Positions 22,782 to 31,724 are shown, numbered from the stretch's first letter. The stretch is 64,000 bases of DNA from Collinsella sp. BG-O-102 (GCF_023656745.1 NZ_JAMOKO010000007.1:57043-121042); one strand, 5' to 3'. Made by a program: numbers and translations. Notes: generated from the letters alone by a model not told the origin.

Positions 22782-23717
22782 CTACAGCTCGGTCACGACA
22801 ACGCCGTTGTAAACCTCGTCCCAACGATCCATAACCAAGTGGCCAGTCATGGGATCCATGGCATTGAGCTTGCCGCAGGTGTTGGCGGTACGCAGCACCG
22901 TCTCGTCGTCGGCGCCGGCAGCAATCGCATGTGCGAAGCCGGCAATGGTCGAATCGCCAGAGCCCGTAGCGTTAACGGCGGGGATATCGGGGGTCTTGGC
23001 GCGGAACGCACGGCCATTGTGGAAGCCAACTGAGCCGGCAGCACCCATGGATACGACGACCCAGGGGATATCGGAGAAGCGGGCGTCAGAGGCGAGCGCG
23101 GAACGGAGCTCGTCCACATCGTCGGTGGTAAAGCTCGTGCCCAGAAGGCCGTTAATTTCGGTCAGGTTAGGCTTAACCAGCTCAGGCTTGACCTCGGACT
23201 TGAGCGCAGCCTCAAGCGAGGCACCCGAGGTATCGAGCAGCACCTTGGCGCCGGCGTTCTCGGCAATGCCCGTGATCTTGGCATAGTAGTCCGCCTCGAC
23301 GCCGCGGGGCAGCGAACCCGAGATGGTAACGACATCGGCCTTGCTCGCAAGCTCGGCGAACTTGGCGGTAAAGGCATCGAGTTCCTCGGGGGCAATCGTC
23401 GGGCCGCTCTCGAGCAACTCGGTCTGGTTGCCAGCATGAAGGATATTGAGACAGATGCGAGTCTCGCCCTTGATGGGCACAAAATCATTCTTAATGCCGT
23501 TGGCATCCATGAGCTCGGCCATATAGGCGCCCATATGACCACCAAGCAAGCCGGTTGCCACAACGTCGTCGCCCAGCTGGCCCAGGACGCGGGCCACGTT
23601 GAGGCCCTTGCCACCGGCGGTCTTTTCGGGCGTCACGCGGTTGACGTCGTCGATAATGAGCTCATCGAGCTGATAGCGCGTATCGACGGACGGGTTCATC
23701 GTAACGGTGAGGATCAT
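22782..23717 (-). CDS. PfkB-family hexose (phosphate) kinase, LacC/FruK type
   Basis: Phosphorylates a sugar phosphate such as tagatose-6-phosphate or fructose-1-phosphate. 311 residues with the PfkB marks: MILTVTMNPSVDTRY, GGKGLNVARVLGQLG, TISGSLPRG, and the catalytic loop VNATGSGDSTIAGFAHA with its Asp. The start at 23717 follows AAGGAG. Its neighbours (LacX-like epimerase, AgaS, NagA and the IIABCD system) suggest tagatose-6-phosphate kinase in galactosamine or galactose breakdown, but 1-phosphofructokinase cannot be excluded. Confidence 0.85.
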   Translation of the reverse strand: MILTVTMNPSVDTRYQLDELIIDDVNRVTPEKTAGGKGLNVARVLGQLGDDVVATGLLGGHMGAYMAELMDANGIKNDFVPIKGETRICLNILHAGNQTELLESGPTIAPEELDAFTAKFAELASKADVVTISGSLPRGVEADYYAKITGIAENAGAKVLLDTSGASLEAALKSEVKPELVKPNLTEINGLLGTSFTTDDVDELRSALASDARFSDIPWVVVSMGAAGSVGFHNGRAFRAKTPDIPAVNATGSGDSTIAGFAHAIAAGADDETVLRTANTCGKLNAMDPMTGHLVMDRWDEVYNGVVVTEL

Positions 23718-23776
23718 TTCTAGCTCCTTATCTCGCAGGCTCCTTATGCCTTGCAAAACGAATTGGCTACATGCGA

Positions 23777-24658
23777 CTACAGAATCTCGATTGTGAACGA
23801 GCGCACGATGGTTTCTTTGGGCTTGGCGATAAGGCAACCGCGCTTGTGCTCAAGCACGTCATCCTCATCGGAACAGGTCGAGAGGCCGCCCCAGGGCTCA
23901 ACTGCCACAAAATCACCCTCGGGCTTGCTCCACACAATGAGGTACGGGAAGCCCTCAAAGCTCAGGCGAATGCCCTTGTCCTCGCCCTTTTTGGAAAGCG
24001 TGACCTGACGGCTCTCGAGCACGTCAAAGATGGTCTCCGCAAAATCGAAGAGCTCATGTGACAGAGGCAGCGTCTTTCCCACCATGGGGTTCTTGGAGCG
24101 GTTGGTCACGTCAATCAATCCGGTCGAGGGAACGGCGGTGCAGAGCTCCGCAGCCTCGTCTTTCTCAAAACGCAACTCGTAGTCCGTATAGGCCTCGCCC
24201 TCGTCGAGCGGACACCTAAAGCCGGGGTGTCCACCGATAAAGAACGGCATGTCCTCGGTGCCCTCGTTGGTAACCTCATAGGAGACACGCACGGCGGCGT
24301 CCTCGAGCGTATAGCGGGCGACAAGCTTAAACGGATACGGATAATCGCTCAGCAGCGCGGCGTTATCCTCCGAAGCCAGGCACATCGCCAGCTCGTTCTC
24401 GCTCTGGCTCAACAGCTTCCACTCCTGCTTGCGCGCAAAGCCGTGGCGGGCGAGCTTCACATGATGTCCGGCAAACGTCATGGCGCTGTTATCGCGCAAA
24501 CCTCCGCAAATCGGGAAGCAAATCGGTGCCTGGCCGGACCACACGGCGGGATCGCCCTGCCACAGATACTCGCGACCTCCGGCCTCGATCGAGGTAAACG
24601 AACCACCAGCCGTGGACACCTTAATAGAAATCGAATCGTTGGAGAGAGCGTATTCCAT
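23777..24658 (-). CDS. Aldose 1-epimerase family protein, LacX-like
   Basis: 293 residues, galactose-mutarotase fold. The sequence has PICFPICGGLRDN, KLARHGFARKQEW (catalytic-type His), MPFFIGGHPGFRCPL and GDFVAVEPWGGLSTCSDE, as in LacX of lactose/tagatose operons. The start at 24658 follows AAAGGATGG. It lies 59 bp upstream of the kinase gene on the same strand, so the two are likely co-transcribed. Substrate unknown; similarity to the GalM at 4141 is only in fold. Confidence 0.82.
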   Translation of the reverse strand: MEYALSNDSISIKVSTAGGSFTSIEAGGREYLWQGDPAVWSGQAPICFPICGGLRDNSAMTFAGHHVKLARHGFARKQEWKLLSQSENELAMCLASEDNAALLSDYPYPFKLVARYTLEDAAVRVSYEVTNEGTEDMPFFIGGHPGFRCPLDEGEAYTDYELRFEKDEAAELCTAVPSTGLIDVTNRSKNPMVGKTLPLSHELFDFAETIFDVLESRQVTLSKKGEDKGIRLSFEGFPYLIVWSKPEGDFVAVEPWGGLSTCSDEDDVLEHKRGCLIAKPKETIVRSFTIEIL

Positions 24659-24814
24659 TGCCCATCCTTTCGAACAACTGCTTTTTGCTCGCAAGTACCC
24701 GTCTCGGCCCTGACCAAAGGACAAACCCGCACGTTCATCGATGCGTCCGGTATCCCAGCCATGTAACGGGGTACCATACAGACATTGATGCAATTACAGC
24801 TGAAAGGCCTTCTT

Positions 24815-25399
24815 ATGCGAACCATCATCCTCTACGCCTCGCGCCATCACGGCAATACGAAAAAGCTCGTGGACGCCATCGTCGAGGCGCACCCCGAGAT
24901 CGATACCCTCGACGTGAAGTCACTCGGCAAAAACGAGTACCCCAACCTGCACGAATATCATCTAATCGGCGTCGCCACGGGCATCTATTACTCCGAGATC
25001 GACAAGGATATGGCACGTGTACTGACCAACGTGCTGCAGCCGCAGGACAAGGTGTTTGGCCTTATGACCTACGGTGGCAAAAACAAGTGGTACGGCAAGG
25101 ATATCGATGGCATCTGCCGCATGAGGCAGGCCATCTTTATGGGTGTCTACGGCTGCCCCGGCTTTGATACGTGGGGGCCGTTCAAACTCGCCGGCGGTGT
25201 CCAAAAGGGACACCCGACCGCTGAGGAAATTAAGGGCGCCGTCGACTTCTTCGACAAGATCGAAGATGAGTACGGCGATATCATCGTCGAAGAGTACGCC
25301 AAACGTGAGAAGCGTCTAGCATACGAGAAGGAGCATCCTGCAGGAGGCCTGGTGGCCGGCGTTAAGCGCACGGCAAAGAAGATCGCTAACAAGCTGTAA
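24815..25399 (+). CDS. Flavodoxin-family protein
   Basis: 194 residues. The FMN phosphate-binding loop is YASRHHGNTKKLVDAI, followed by YHLIGVATGIYYSE and VFGLMTYGGKNKW as the later flavin loops. It would carry electrons in the cytoplasm for an unknown partner. The ATG at 24815 follows GAAAGG, while the frame is open to 24785. The C-terminus is basic (VKRTAKKIANKL). It is alone on the plus strand, divergent from the LacX-like gene and ended by a shared terminator. Confidence 0.82.
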   Translation: MRTIILYASRHHGNTKKLVDAIVEAHPEIDTLDVKSLGKNEYPNLHEYHLIGVATGIYYSEIDKDMARVLTNVLQPQDKVFGLMTYGGKNKWYGKDIDGICRMRQAIFMGVYGCPGFDTWGPFKLAGGVQKGHPTAEEIKGAVDFFDKIEDEYGDIIVEEYAKREKRLAYEKEHPAGGLVAGVKRTAKKIANKL

Positions 25400-25430
25400 C
25401 TGTGAAGGTGCTTTTGAGCGTTTAACCCAT

Positions 25431-25468
25431 ACGGCGGGTCCGAGCAGATTCGGGCCCGCCGTCTTTTT
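25431..25468. terminator. Terminator between flavodoxin and nagA genes
   Basis: Stem ACGGCGGGTCC / GGGCCCGCCGT with a U-run to the right; serves the plus-strand flavodoxin gene and lies just beyond the nagA stop. Confidence 0.8.
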
Positions 25469-25474
25469 CTATCG

Positions 25475-26644
25475 TTACTCGGTAAAGGCGTTGCCGACGC
25501 TCTGGCCGCCAACATACGTCTCGACGAGGGTAAGCTCATGGTCGAACACGACAAAGTCGGCGTCGCGACCCGGCATGATGCTGCCGCACTTATCCTCGAT
25601 GTGCGCGGAGCGTGCCGGCACCTCGGTTGCCATGCGAATGGCGATATCGGCGCTGGCGATGCCCCAGTCAACGATGTTCTTGACGCCCTGGGCAAGCGTG
25701 AGCACCGAGCCGGCAATGCTCTTGCCGTCGGCGAGCCAGCACAGGTTGTCCTTCATGATGACGTCCATGCCACCACTGGTGTAGCTGCCCTCGGGCATGC
25801 CGCCGCAGCCCAGGCAGTCAGTGATGAGCACCGTGTGTTGCCAGCCCTTTGCCTGCAGCAGCGCCTTGATGGCGGCAGGGTTAACGTGCTTGCCGTCACA
25901 GATGATCTCGGCGTAGGTCTCGGGCGTGGACATGGCAGCGCCCACGACACCGGGCTCACGGTGATGCAGCCCGCGCTGACCGTTATAGGTATGCGTAAAG
26001 CAGCTGGCACCGGCGTTGATGGCGGCGATGCACTCATCGTAGGTGGCGTCGGAGTGACCGATGCTGGTCACCACACCCTTGGCATTCAGAGCAGCCGCAT
26101 AAGCAGCGGCACCGTCGCGCTCGGCCGCCATGGCGCTCTTGACGATGCGACCGCCCGCAGCCTCCTGCCACTGATCGAAGACCTCCTCGGAGGGATCGAT
26201 AAGATAAGCGGGGTTCTGCGCGCCCACGTGCTTCATGGTAAAGAAGGGGCCCTCCAGATAGATGCCCTGAATGCGAGCACCGCAGAAGTCGGGACCGCGA
26301 CCCTCGTCAGCCTGGGCGATGGCGGCGCAGGCATCCTTGATCTGCTCGACGCCATCGGTGAACGTCGTGGGCAGCCAGCTGGTGGTACCGCGACGGGCGA
26401 GCTCGGTCGAGCTGATATCAATGCCCTCGGGATCGTTATCGGTAGTCGAGTGGTTATAGAAGCCATGGATGTGGGTATCGACCATACCCGGTGCGATCCA
26501 CGATCCCGTGTAGTCCTTAATCTCGCAAGAGGGCTCGTCGGCCTGCCAGGCGCCAAAAACGCCATCCTCGACCATAAGATAGCCGCCCAGTTGCGGGCCT
26601 GCCGGCAAGAAGAACTTGTCAGCCTTAATTGCGTACGTGCTCAT
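25475..26644 (-). CDS. nagA: N-acetylglucosamine-6-phosphate deacetylase
   Basis: Removes acetate from GlcNAc-6-P (or GalNAc-6-P, as AgaA) in the cytoplasm, the first common step of amino-sugar use. 389 residues with amidohydrolase marks: DTHIHGFYNH (His58, His60), YLEGPFF, SIGHSDATYDEC, HTYNGQRGLHHREPGVVG and VLITDCLGCGGM. The ATG at 26644 follows AGGAG. It lies downstream of agaS but with a strong hairpin between them. A decayed second copy of its 3' end is at 22617. Given agaS nearby, GalNAc-6-P is a plausible substrate. Confidence 0.93.
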   Translation of the reverse strand: MSTYAIKADKFFLPAGPQLGGYLMVEDGVFGAWQADEPSCEIKDYTGSWIAPGMVDTHIHGFYNHSTTDNDPEGIDISSTELARRGTTSWLPTTFTDGVEQIKDACAAIAQADEGRGPDFCGARIQGIYLEGPFFTMKHVGAQNPAYLIDPSEEVFDQWQEAAGGRIVKSAMAAERDGAAAYAAALNAKGVVTSIGHSDATYDECIAAINAGASCFTHTYNGQRGLHHREPGVVGAAMSTPETYAEIICDGKHVNPAAIKALLQAKGWQHTVLITDCLGCGGMPEGSYTSGGMDVIMKDNLCWLADGKSIAGSVLTLAQGVKNIVDWGIASADIAIRMATEVPARSAHIEDKCGSIMPGRDADFVVFDHELTLVETYVGGQSVGNAFTE

Positions 26645-26704
26645 ATGCACTCCTTGCTTCTAAAGCAGTTGACTGTGGTAATGCTTATACCCGGTCCATG
26701 TAAA

Positions 26705-26746
26705 AACAAAAAGCGCCCGCCCGCCGTTATGAGCGGACGGGCGCCC
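26705..26746 (-). terminator. Terminator behind agaS
   Basis: GC-rich stem GCGCCCG.CCGC / GCGGACGGGCGC (26712-26746) ending in a T-run on the minus strand. nagA downstream therefore depends on read-through or its own promoter. Confidence 0.85.
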
Positions 26747-26762
26747 TTACAGGGGGACGCGA

Positions 26763-27929
26763 TTAAGCGGTGAAGGGGTGAATCGTCACGCCCTTAACCA
26801 CGCGGTTGACCGTGCCGGTGGGGCTCGGCGTATCGGGCGTGTTGCCCACGCGCACGGAGTTGAGCAGGCTGATAGCCTGGGCAAACATCACGAACGGCAG
26901 GGCAAGGTAGCCCTCGGGAAGCGCCTCGTAGCCCTTAAAGGTGAAGGACTCGCCCTCGTAGACGGTAGCGCCATCCTGCTGAACGGCAACGGTGTGCTGA
27001 GCGATCTTGTCGCCACCGATCTCGTTGAGGATGTCGATGTCGTACTGACGGGTGTAGGCGTCGTTGTTGACGAACACGAAGACGAGCGTCTTATCGTCGA
27101 CGAAGGACTTAGGTCCGTGACGATAGCCCATGGAGGTGTCGTAGGAAGTAGCGACCAGACCGTGAGCGAGCTCGAGGATCTTGAGCTGGCTCTCCTGGGC
27201 AAGGCCACCGAAGGAGCCAGAACCCAAGTAGGTCACGCGGTTGAAGTCGCCAGCCAGGTAATCGGCGATCTCAGGCTCACGGGAGATGACCTCCTCGCCC
27301 ATCTTGGCAATCGTCTCGACCCACTCGGCCTTCTGCTCGTCAGAGGCAGTGTCGAAAATAAGGGTGGAGAGCAGGGTCATGCAGGAATAAGAACCGGTCA
27401 TGGCGAAGCCCTTGTCGTTGGCGCGCGGAATGAGCAGCGTCAGCGCGTTGGGATCATCGGCAGACTCGACGGCGAGCTTGCCCTCGGGAGCGCAGGTGAT
27501 GTTGAGGAACTTGACGTTGTGGACGAGCTCCTTGGCAACGGCAACGGCGGCAAGGCTCTCGGGGCTGTTGCCAGAGCGGGCAAAGGAAACCACGAGCGTG
27601 GGATCCTCGGCGCGCAGGAAGTCGCGCGGGGCGCTCACGATGTCGGTCGTGGCGATGGGCTTAAAGTCGTAGAGATCAGTGTTGCCAGCGTGACGCAGGT
27701 ACGGGGCGCAGGTATCGCCAACGTAGTCGGACGTACCGGCACCGGTGAAGACAACGGACAGACGACCCTCGCCCATAGCGCGAGCCTCGGCCAGGAAGGC
27801 CTCGATGGCCTCCTTGTTCTCGCGATAGATGTTGAGCGTATCACGCCAAAGCTCGGGCTGCTGAGCAATCTCGGCCGTGGTGATCTGGGCGCCGAGCTCG
27901 GTGAGCTCCTCGACACTCTTCTCGAACAT
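26763..27929 (-). CDS. agaS: AgaS-type SIS-domain sugar-phosphate isomerase/deaminase
   Basis: Deaminates/isomerises galactosamine-6-phosphate to tagatose-6-phosphate. 388 residues with two SIS domains: VVFTGAGTSDYVGDTCAPYL and VVSFARSGNSPESLAAVAVA in the first, VTYLGSGSFGGLAQESQLKI in the second, plus TSYDTSMGYRHGPKSFVDD typical of AgaS. It is preceded by a promoter whose -35 region is covered by a TGGT-N4-ACCA operator (27991-28004), indicating control by the adjacent GntR gene. With nagA, the kinase and the PTS it forms a route from GalNAc to glycolysis (inference). Confidence 0.9.
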   Translation of the reverse strand: MFEKSVEELTELGAQITTAEIAQQPELWRDTLNIYRENKEAIEAFLAEARAMGEGRLSVVFTGAGTSDYVGDTCAPYLRHAGNTDLYDFKPIATTDIVSAPRDFLRAEDPTLVVSFARSGNSPESLAAVAVAKELVHNVKFLNITCAPEGKLAVESADDPNALTLLIPRANDKGFAMTGSYSCMTLLSTLIFDTASDEQKAEWVETIAKMGEEVISREPEIADYLAGDFNRVTYLGSGSFGGLAQESQLKILELAHGLVATSYDTSMGYRHGPKSFVDDKTLVFVFVNNDAYTRQYDIDILNEIGGDKIAQHTVAVQQDGATVYEGESFTFKGYEALPEGYLALPFVMFAQAISLLNSVRVGNTPDTPSPTGTVNRVVKGVTIHPFTA

Positions 27930-27968
27930 TTCTAATACCTCTCTCTAGAAGTAATCCTCTGACGTGCA

Positions 27969-28004
27969 ATTATACACTTCGGTTGGTTATCTGGTAGTAA
28001 CCAG
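27969..28004 (-). promoter_or_regulatory. agaS promoter with GntR-type operator
   Basis: On the minus strand a TG-extended TATAAT (-10, 27974-27969) lies 40 bp before the agaS ATG. Seventeen bp upstream is CTGGTAGTAACCAG (28004-27991), a palindrome of the form TGGT-N4-ACCA, the architecture of NagR/DasR sites. It would block the -35 region. Confidence 0.65.
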
Positions 28005-28043
28005 TTAAATGCAAAGAATCACCATATGGAAACAATGCGAGCA

Positions 28044-28775
28044 CTAGTTGCTGCGCTGGTGGTAAACCTTGTATTTAAACTGATCGGCACGAGCAACCGA
28101 GAGTGTGTACTCCACTACCTCGTTTGACTCGTTATACGTAGTCCTGACCAAATCGAGCACAGGCGAGCCCTCGACAATTCCCAAAAGGTGGGCATCGGTG
28201 GGACGGGCTATGCTCGCATAGAACTCCTCTTCGGCCACGCGAATCTTTTGCTGAAAGTCCTGCTCAATCACATCGTAAAGCGGCTTACGCTCCAGCAGCG
28301 GTCGCTTTAGGGACAGAAATTGACGAACCGGGAGATAGCTGCGTTCGACCATCATGGGCATGTTGTCGGCAGAACGAAGGCGCTTGAGCTTAAAAATGCG
28401 ATCACCGATGCGCAATCCCATATGCTCGGCCAGATTCTTATCGGCCTCCATCTCGCAAAACTCGAGAATCGTGGTCTCGGGTTCTCGACCCATCGCGCGC
28501 ATCTGCTCGGTAAAGCTGTAGGACTGCATAAGATTGGTTGCTTTTGCCGAACGGTCGGTCACAAAGGTACCGCGACCGTGCTGCCGAACCACCAGTCCTA
28601 AACGCTCCAGTTCCTGCAGAGCCAGGCGTACCGTAGTGCGCGAGAGACCATAGCGCTCCGAAAGTTCGCGCTCGGAAGGAATCATGTCACCGGCGCGATA
28701 TTCATGGTCAATCTTTTCGGTCAGAATATCGACCAGCTGATCGTACAGCGGTTGCTTACGCGCTCCGATCGCCAT
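28044..28775 (-). CDS. GntR-family regulator with UTRA domain (NagR/AgaR-like)
   Basis: 243 residues. Winged helix at 8-75 (PLYDQLVDILTEKIDHEYRA, then [20 protein letters not shown] and ERLGLVVRQHGRGTFV), UTRA effector domain to the end with MMVERSYLPVRQFL and the final VVEYTLSVARADQFKYKVYH. This is the NagR/DasR layout, and its expected site TGGT-N4-ACCA occurs before agaS and before the PTS operon. It sits between the two, with a terminator separating it from the PTS genes. The probable effector is an amino-sugar phosphate. Confidence 0.88.
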   Translation of the reverse strand: MAIGARKQPLYDQLVDILTEKIDHEYRAGDMIPSERELSERYGLSRTTVRLALQELERLGLVVRQHGRGTFVTDRSAKATNLMQSYSFTEQMRAMGREPETTILEFCEMEADKNLAEHMGLRIGDRIFKLKRLRSADNMPMMVERSYLPVRQFLSLKRPLLERKPLYDVIEQDFQQKIRVAEEEFYASIARPTDAHLLGIVEGSPVLDLVRTTYNESNEVVEYTLSVARADQFKYKVYHQRSN

Positions 28776-28860
28776 TCTATCCTCCCTTTTGCTCGAATTC
28801 GGCTAACTACCTAGGGTGTTATGCATTATCTGTCTGCCACACCCGAATCATTAAGAAAAC

Positions 28861-28894
28861 AAAAGCCGCGCGCTCTTTCGAGCACGCGGCTTTT
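28861..28894. terminator. Terminator of the amino-sugar PTS operon
   Basis: AAAAGCCGCGCGCTC / GAGCACGCGGCTTTT hairpin with A/T flanks on both sides, 67 bp beyond the EIID stop. Confidence 0.88.
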
Positions 28895-28960
28895 AACATA
28901 CACATGGCTTAAGGGGTCGGGGTGTGAGCCGCGTAGGGACACACCCCTCAAGCTAGAGCC

Positions 28961-30043
28961 TTACCAGATGCTCGGCCAGAGACCAAGCGGGCCAGCGCCC
29001 AGGATGCCAAGGACGAAGAGCAGGAGAATGCCCTTGGTCGGGGTCCAGCTGTGCTTAGCGAACATGTAGTAAAGCAGCAGCGTAAGCATAAGCGGGACGA
29101 GCTTCGGGACGATGGTGTTGAGGGTGTCGGCAACAGAGAAGTTGACCGGATCCTCGGTAACGGTGCCGTAGGTCACGGACTCCATGCCGTTACCCAGATC
29201 GGTGACGCCGCACTCGACAGCGTTGCCGTCGGCATCGGAAGCGGTAAGGGCGTTGCCGTCCTTATCGGTCATGGCGATGGTACCGGCCTCAGCGGTCTCG
29301 GTATCGATGCCCTCCATACCGGTGAAGTTCTCGGCCTCCTTCTCGGAGACGATCACGGTAGTAGCGGAGAGGCCACGGGTGGTGCCGTTGGGGATCTGGA
29401 GGTTGATCTGGGTGCCACCCATGGTAACGACCAGGCAACCGACGACGAAGACGCCCATGATGGAAGCGGCACGCGTAAAGGCCTGCATGTTGGCAGTCAG
29501 AGCGTCAATAGCGCTGGTGCCAAGCTTGTAGGACCAGTTCATGAGCCAGAAGCGCAGAGCGAACTGGACGACGTTGAAGATCACCAGGAAGATGATCGGC
29601 GCAGCGGCGTTGCCGTTGATGGCCATGTTGGAGGTGATGCCGGCCGTGATAGGCACGAGCGTCAGCCAGAACAGGGCGTCACCGATACCACCGAGCGGGC
29701 CCATTGCGGCGACGCGGACGGCGCGGATCGTGGGGATGTCAACCTTGTTCTGCTCGAGCGAAAGCACGATGCCCATAACAAAGGTGACGAGGAACGGGTG
29801 GGTGTTGAAGAACTCCAGGTTGTGGCTCATGGAAGCCGCGAGGTCGTTCTTGTTGGTGTGGATCTTCTCCAGACCGGGGATGATGGAGTAAAGCCAGCCA
29901 GCGGCCTGCATGCGCTCGTAGTTGAACGATGCCTGCAGGAAGCAGGAGCGCCAAGCCATCTTGTTGAGGGTCTTCTGGTCGAGCTGCGGAGCAGGAGTGA
30001 GATCCTCGTAGTGCTCCGGAATCACATACTCATTAGATGCCAT
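28961..30043 (-). CDS. PTS EIID component, mannose family, with an extra extracytoplasmic insert
   Basis: Membrane partner of EIIC in a mannose/N-acetylgalactosamine-type PTS. Family marks: NKMAWRSCFLQASFNYERMQ, HTNKNDLAASMSHNLEFFNT, and GPLGGIGDALFWLTLVPI. The protein is 360 residues, about 75-80 longer than ManZ. The excess lies at about 221-299, a soluble Asp/Thr/Gly-rich stretch (TDKDGNALTASDADGNAVEC) between the membrane part and the C-terminal ADTLNTIVPKLVPLML helix. The start at 30043 follows GGAGGTGA and overlaps the EIIC 3' end by 11 bp. Confidence 0.92.
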   Translation of the reverse strand: MASNEYVIPEHYEDLTPAPQLDQKTLNKMAWRSCFLQASFNYERMQAAGWLYSIIPGLEKIHTNKNDLAASMSHNLEFFNTHPFLVTFVMGIVLSLEQNKVDIPTIRAVRVAAMGPLGGIGDALFWLTLVPITAGITSNMAINGNAAAPIIFLVIFNVVQFALRFWLMNWSYKLGTSAIDALTANMQAFTRAASIMGVFVVGCLVVTMGGTQINLQIPNGTTRGLSATTVIVSEKEAENFTGMEGIDTETAEAGTIAMTDKDGNALTASDADGNAVECGVTDLGNGMESVTYGTVTEDPVNFSVADTLNTIVPKLVPLMLTLLLYYMFAKHSWTPTKGILLLFVLGILGAGPLGLWPSIW

Positions 30044-30833
30044 CTTCGAAGTCACCTCCGTCAGAAACAGCTGCACCCTTCAGCTCGGTCTGCTGCTGGA
30101 AGTCCCAGAAAGCGATGCCGAAGCCGATGAGAGCGAGGATGAGCAGAGCAGGGGTTGCCAGCGAATCGTTGGCAACGGTGATGAGCGCGAGGCCAAAGCC
30201 CATGAGGAAGAAGCCCCACATATCGCGGTTCATCATAACCTTGAGCAGGACGGCGAAGCCGACGAAGCGCATCATGCCGCCTGCAGCGGACAGACCGGTC
30301 TGCAGCCAAGTCGGGATGGCAGAAGCGATGGTCTGACCGATGGTAGCGCCAGCGATGAAGAACAGGGTGACGACGACAGCGAAAATCAGGCCGAGCAGAG
30401 CCATGGCGAAGTAGTTCAGGCGCTCGATGCCCTTGGTGTCCGCGTTGTGAGCCATGTTATCGGCCGTGGACATAAGCGGGGACATAAGCGTGAAGACCAG
30501 GGTAACGCCAAGCTGGCCAAGCAGAGCGAACGGAATGGCGAGGCCGACTGCCGCGTTGGGCTCGAGGCCCGTGGCGATAGCGAGAATGGCTGCCATGATG
30601 CCGCCGATGACGGCGTTAGGCGGCTGAGCGCCTCCGATCGGCATGTTGCCGATCGTCATGAGCTGATAGGTACCACCCACGAGAAGACCGGTGTTGAGGT
30701 CGCCAAGGATAAGACCGATGACGGCGCCGGTGACGATGGGCTGATAGAGAGACTCGAGGAAGTCAAACTGGTCGATTGCCGCGATGAACGTAACAACGAA
30801 GACCAGAGCGATCTGGATGATCGAGTATTCCAT
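30033..30833 (-). CDS. PTS EIIC component, mannose family
   Basis: 266-residue membrane channel of the same system. The N-terminus IQIALVFVVTFIAAIDQFDF and the motifs GLLVGGTYQLMTIGNMPIGG and PPNAVIGGIMAAILAIATG are typical of ManY/AgaC. About seven to eight hydrophobic segments follow. It ends in a polar tail that overlaps the EIID start. EIIB lies 90 bp upstream and shares the strand. Confidence 0.93.
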   Translation of the reverse strand: MEYSIIQIALVFVVTFIAAIDQFDFLESLYQPIVTGAVIGLILGDLNTGLLVGGTYQLMTIGNMPIGGAQPPNAVIGGIMAAILAIATGLEPNAAVGLAIPFALLGQLGVTLVFTLMSPLMSTADNMAHNADTKGIERLNYFAMALLGLIFAVVVTLFFIAGATIGQTIASAIPTWLQTGLSAAGGMMRFVGFAVLLKVMMNRDMWGFFLMGFGLALITVANDSLATPALLILALIGFGIAFWDFQQQTELKGAAVSDGGDFEDGI

Positions 30834-30923
30834 CTTGCTCCTCCTTTCAAAATGTATGTACGCACTTTGGATATCACGTACAGAACGTCAGGGTTTCACT
30901 CCTGACAACGTGGATCACGAGGA

Positions 30924-31406
30924 TTACGAGAAGAGCTTGCTCGTGTCCTCAACAGGCGTGCTCGGAACGCGCCTGATCTCCAACTCCACCCCCAATTCCT
31001 GCAGCTCTTTAAACGCAGCGACATCCTCGTCGTTAACTGCGACGGAGGTGGCGACTTGGCGCTTTCCTTCCGACATGTGCATGTTGCCGATGTTTACCTT
31101 CTTTATAGGCACACCGCCCTTGACGAGCGTAAGCACGTCTTCCGGTGTTTCGGCCACGATGAAGATCTTCTGGCGCGGGCTCGCCTTGCCAATGACGTCG
31201 ATGGTCTTCTGCAGGGAGAAGAAACGCGTAGCGACGCCGGCGGGAGCGGCCATCTTCATGAGGTTCTGGCGCATGGTGTTGGACGCCACGTCGTCGTTGG
31301 CGACGAGGATGAGGTTGGAGCCCAGAGTGGAGTTCCACTGGGTGGCAACCTGACCATGAACCAGTCGGTTATCGATGCGGGTAAGAAGAATGTTGGGTTC
31401 TGCCAT
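30924..31406 (-). CDS. PTS EIIB component, mannose family
   Basis: 160 residues. Transfers phosphate from EIIA to the sugar. The phosphorylation site is intact: IDNRLVHGQVATQW (His17). Conserved core segments FFSLQKTIDVIGKASPRQKI and NIGNMHMSEGKRQVATSV. It is a good reference for the orphan EIIB-like protein at 5277-5756, which has Tyr at this position. It lies 36 bp downstream of the YajC-like gene in the operon. Confidence 0.94.
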   Translation of the reverse strand: MAEPNILLTRIDNRLVHGQVATQWNSTLGSNLILVANDDVASNTMRQNLMKMAAPAGVATRFFSLQKTIDVIGKASPRQKIFIVAETPEDVLTLVKGGVPIKKVNIGNMHMSEGKRQVATSVAVNDEDVAAFKELQELGVELEIRRVPSTPVEDTSKLFS

Positions 31407-31442
31407 GTTGATCAGCTTCCTTTCGATATTTGCTGACGACAG

Positions 31443-31724
31443 TTACTTGATCTCCTGAATCGCGTAACGCGAAACATCTACGACGGCTCCGGATCGGACT
31501 TTGATCTGGACCTTCTCGCCTTCGAAGCCTTTGACGGTTCCGTAGATACCGCCGGCGAAAAGAACCTCCTGACCCGGCTTGAGCTCGGTGTGCAGCTCCT
31601 TGAAGTACTTCTGCTTCTTCTTCATGTTGATTTGCGACCAGATGGTGTAAATCAAGCCCATGATGACAAGCAGGCCTAAAAGGGCGACCGAGGAGCTCAG
31701 GACGTTGGCTCCGAAATCGGCCAT
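31443..31724 (-). CDS. YajC-like small membrane protein within the PTS operon
   Basis: 93 residues: one N-terminal membrane segment (SSVALLGLLVIMGLIYTIW), then a basic stretch and the YajC-like strand region LKPGQEVLFAGGIYGTVKGF, ending VRSGAVVDVSRYAIQEIK. YajC is normally part of the Sec holotranslocon accessory complex. Here it starts one base from the EIIA stop and precedes EIIB, so it belongs to the PTS unit. The same placement of a yajC-like gene is known in amino-sugar PTS loci of streptococci. A PTS-specific role is inferred. Confidence 0.82.
   Translation of the reverse strand: MADFGANVLSSSVALLGLLVIMGLIYTIWSQINMKKKQKYFKELHTELKPGQEVLFAGGIYGTVKGFEGEKVQIKVRSGAVVDVSRYAIQEIK

Noticed and set aside
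25538..26773. A 411-codon plus-strand ORF opposite nagA
   Set aside because: It is the antisense shadow of nagA; no SD, no recognisable domain.
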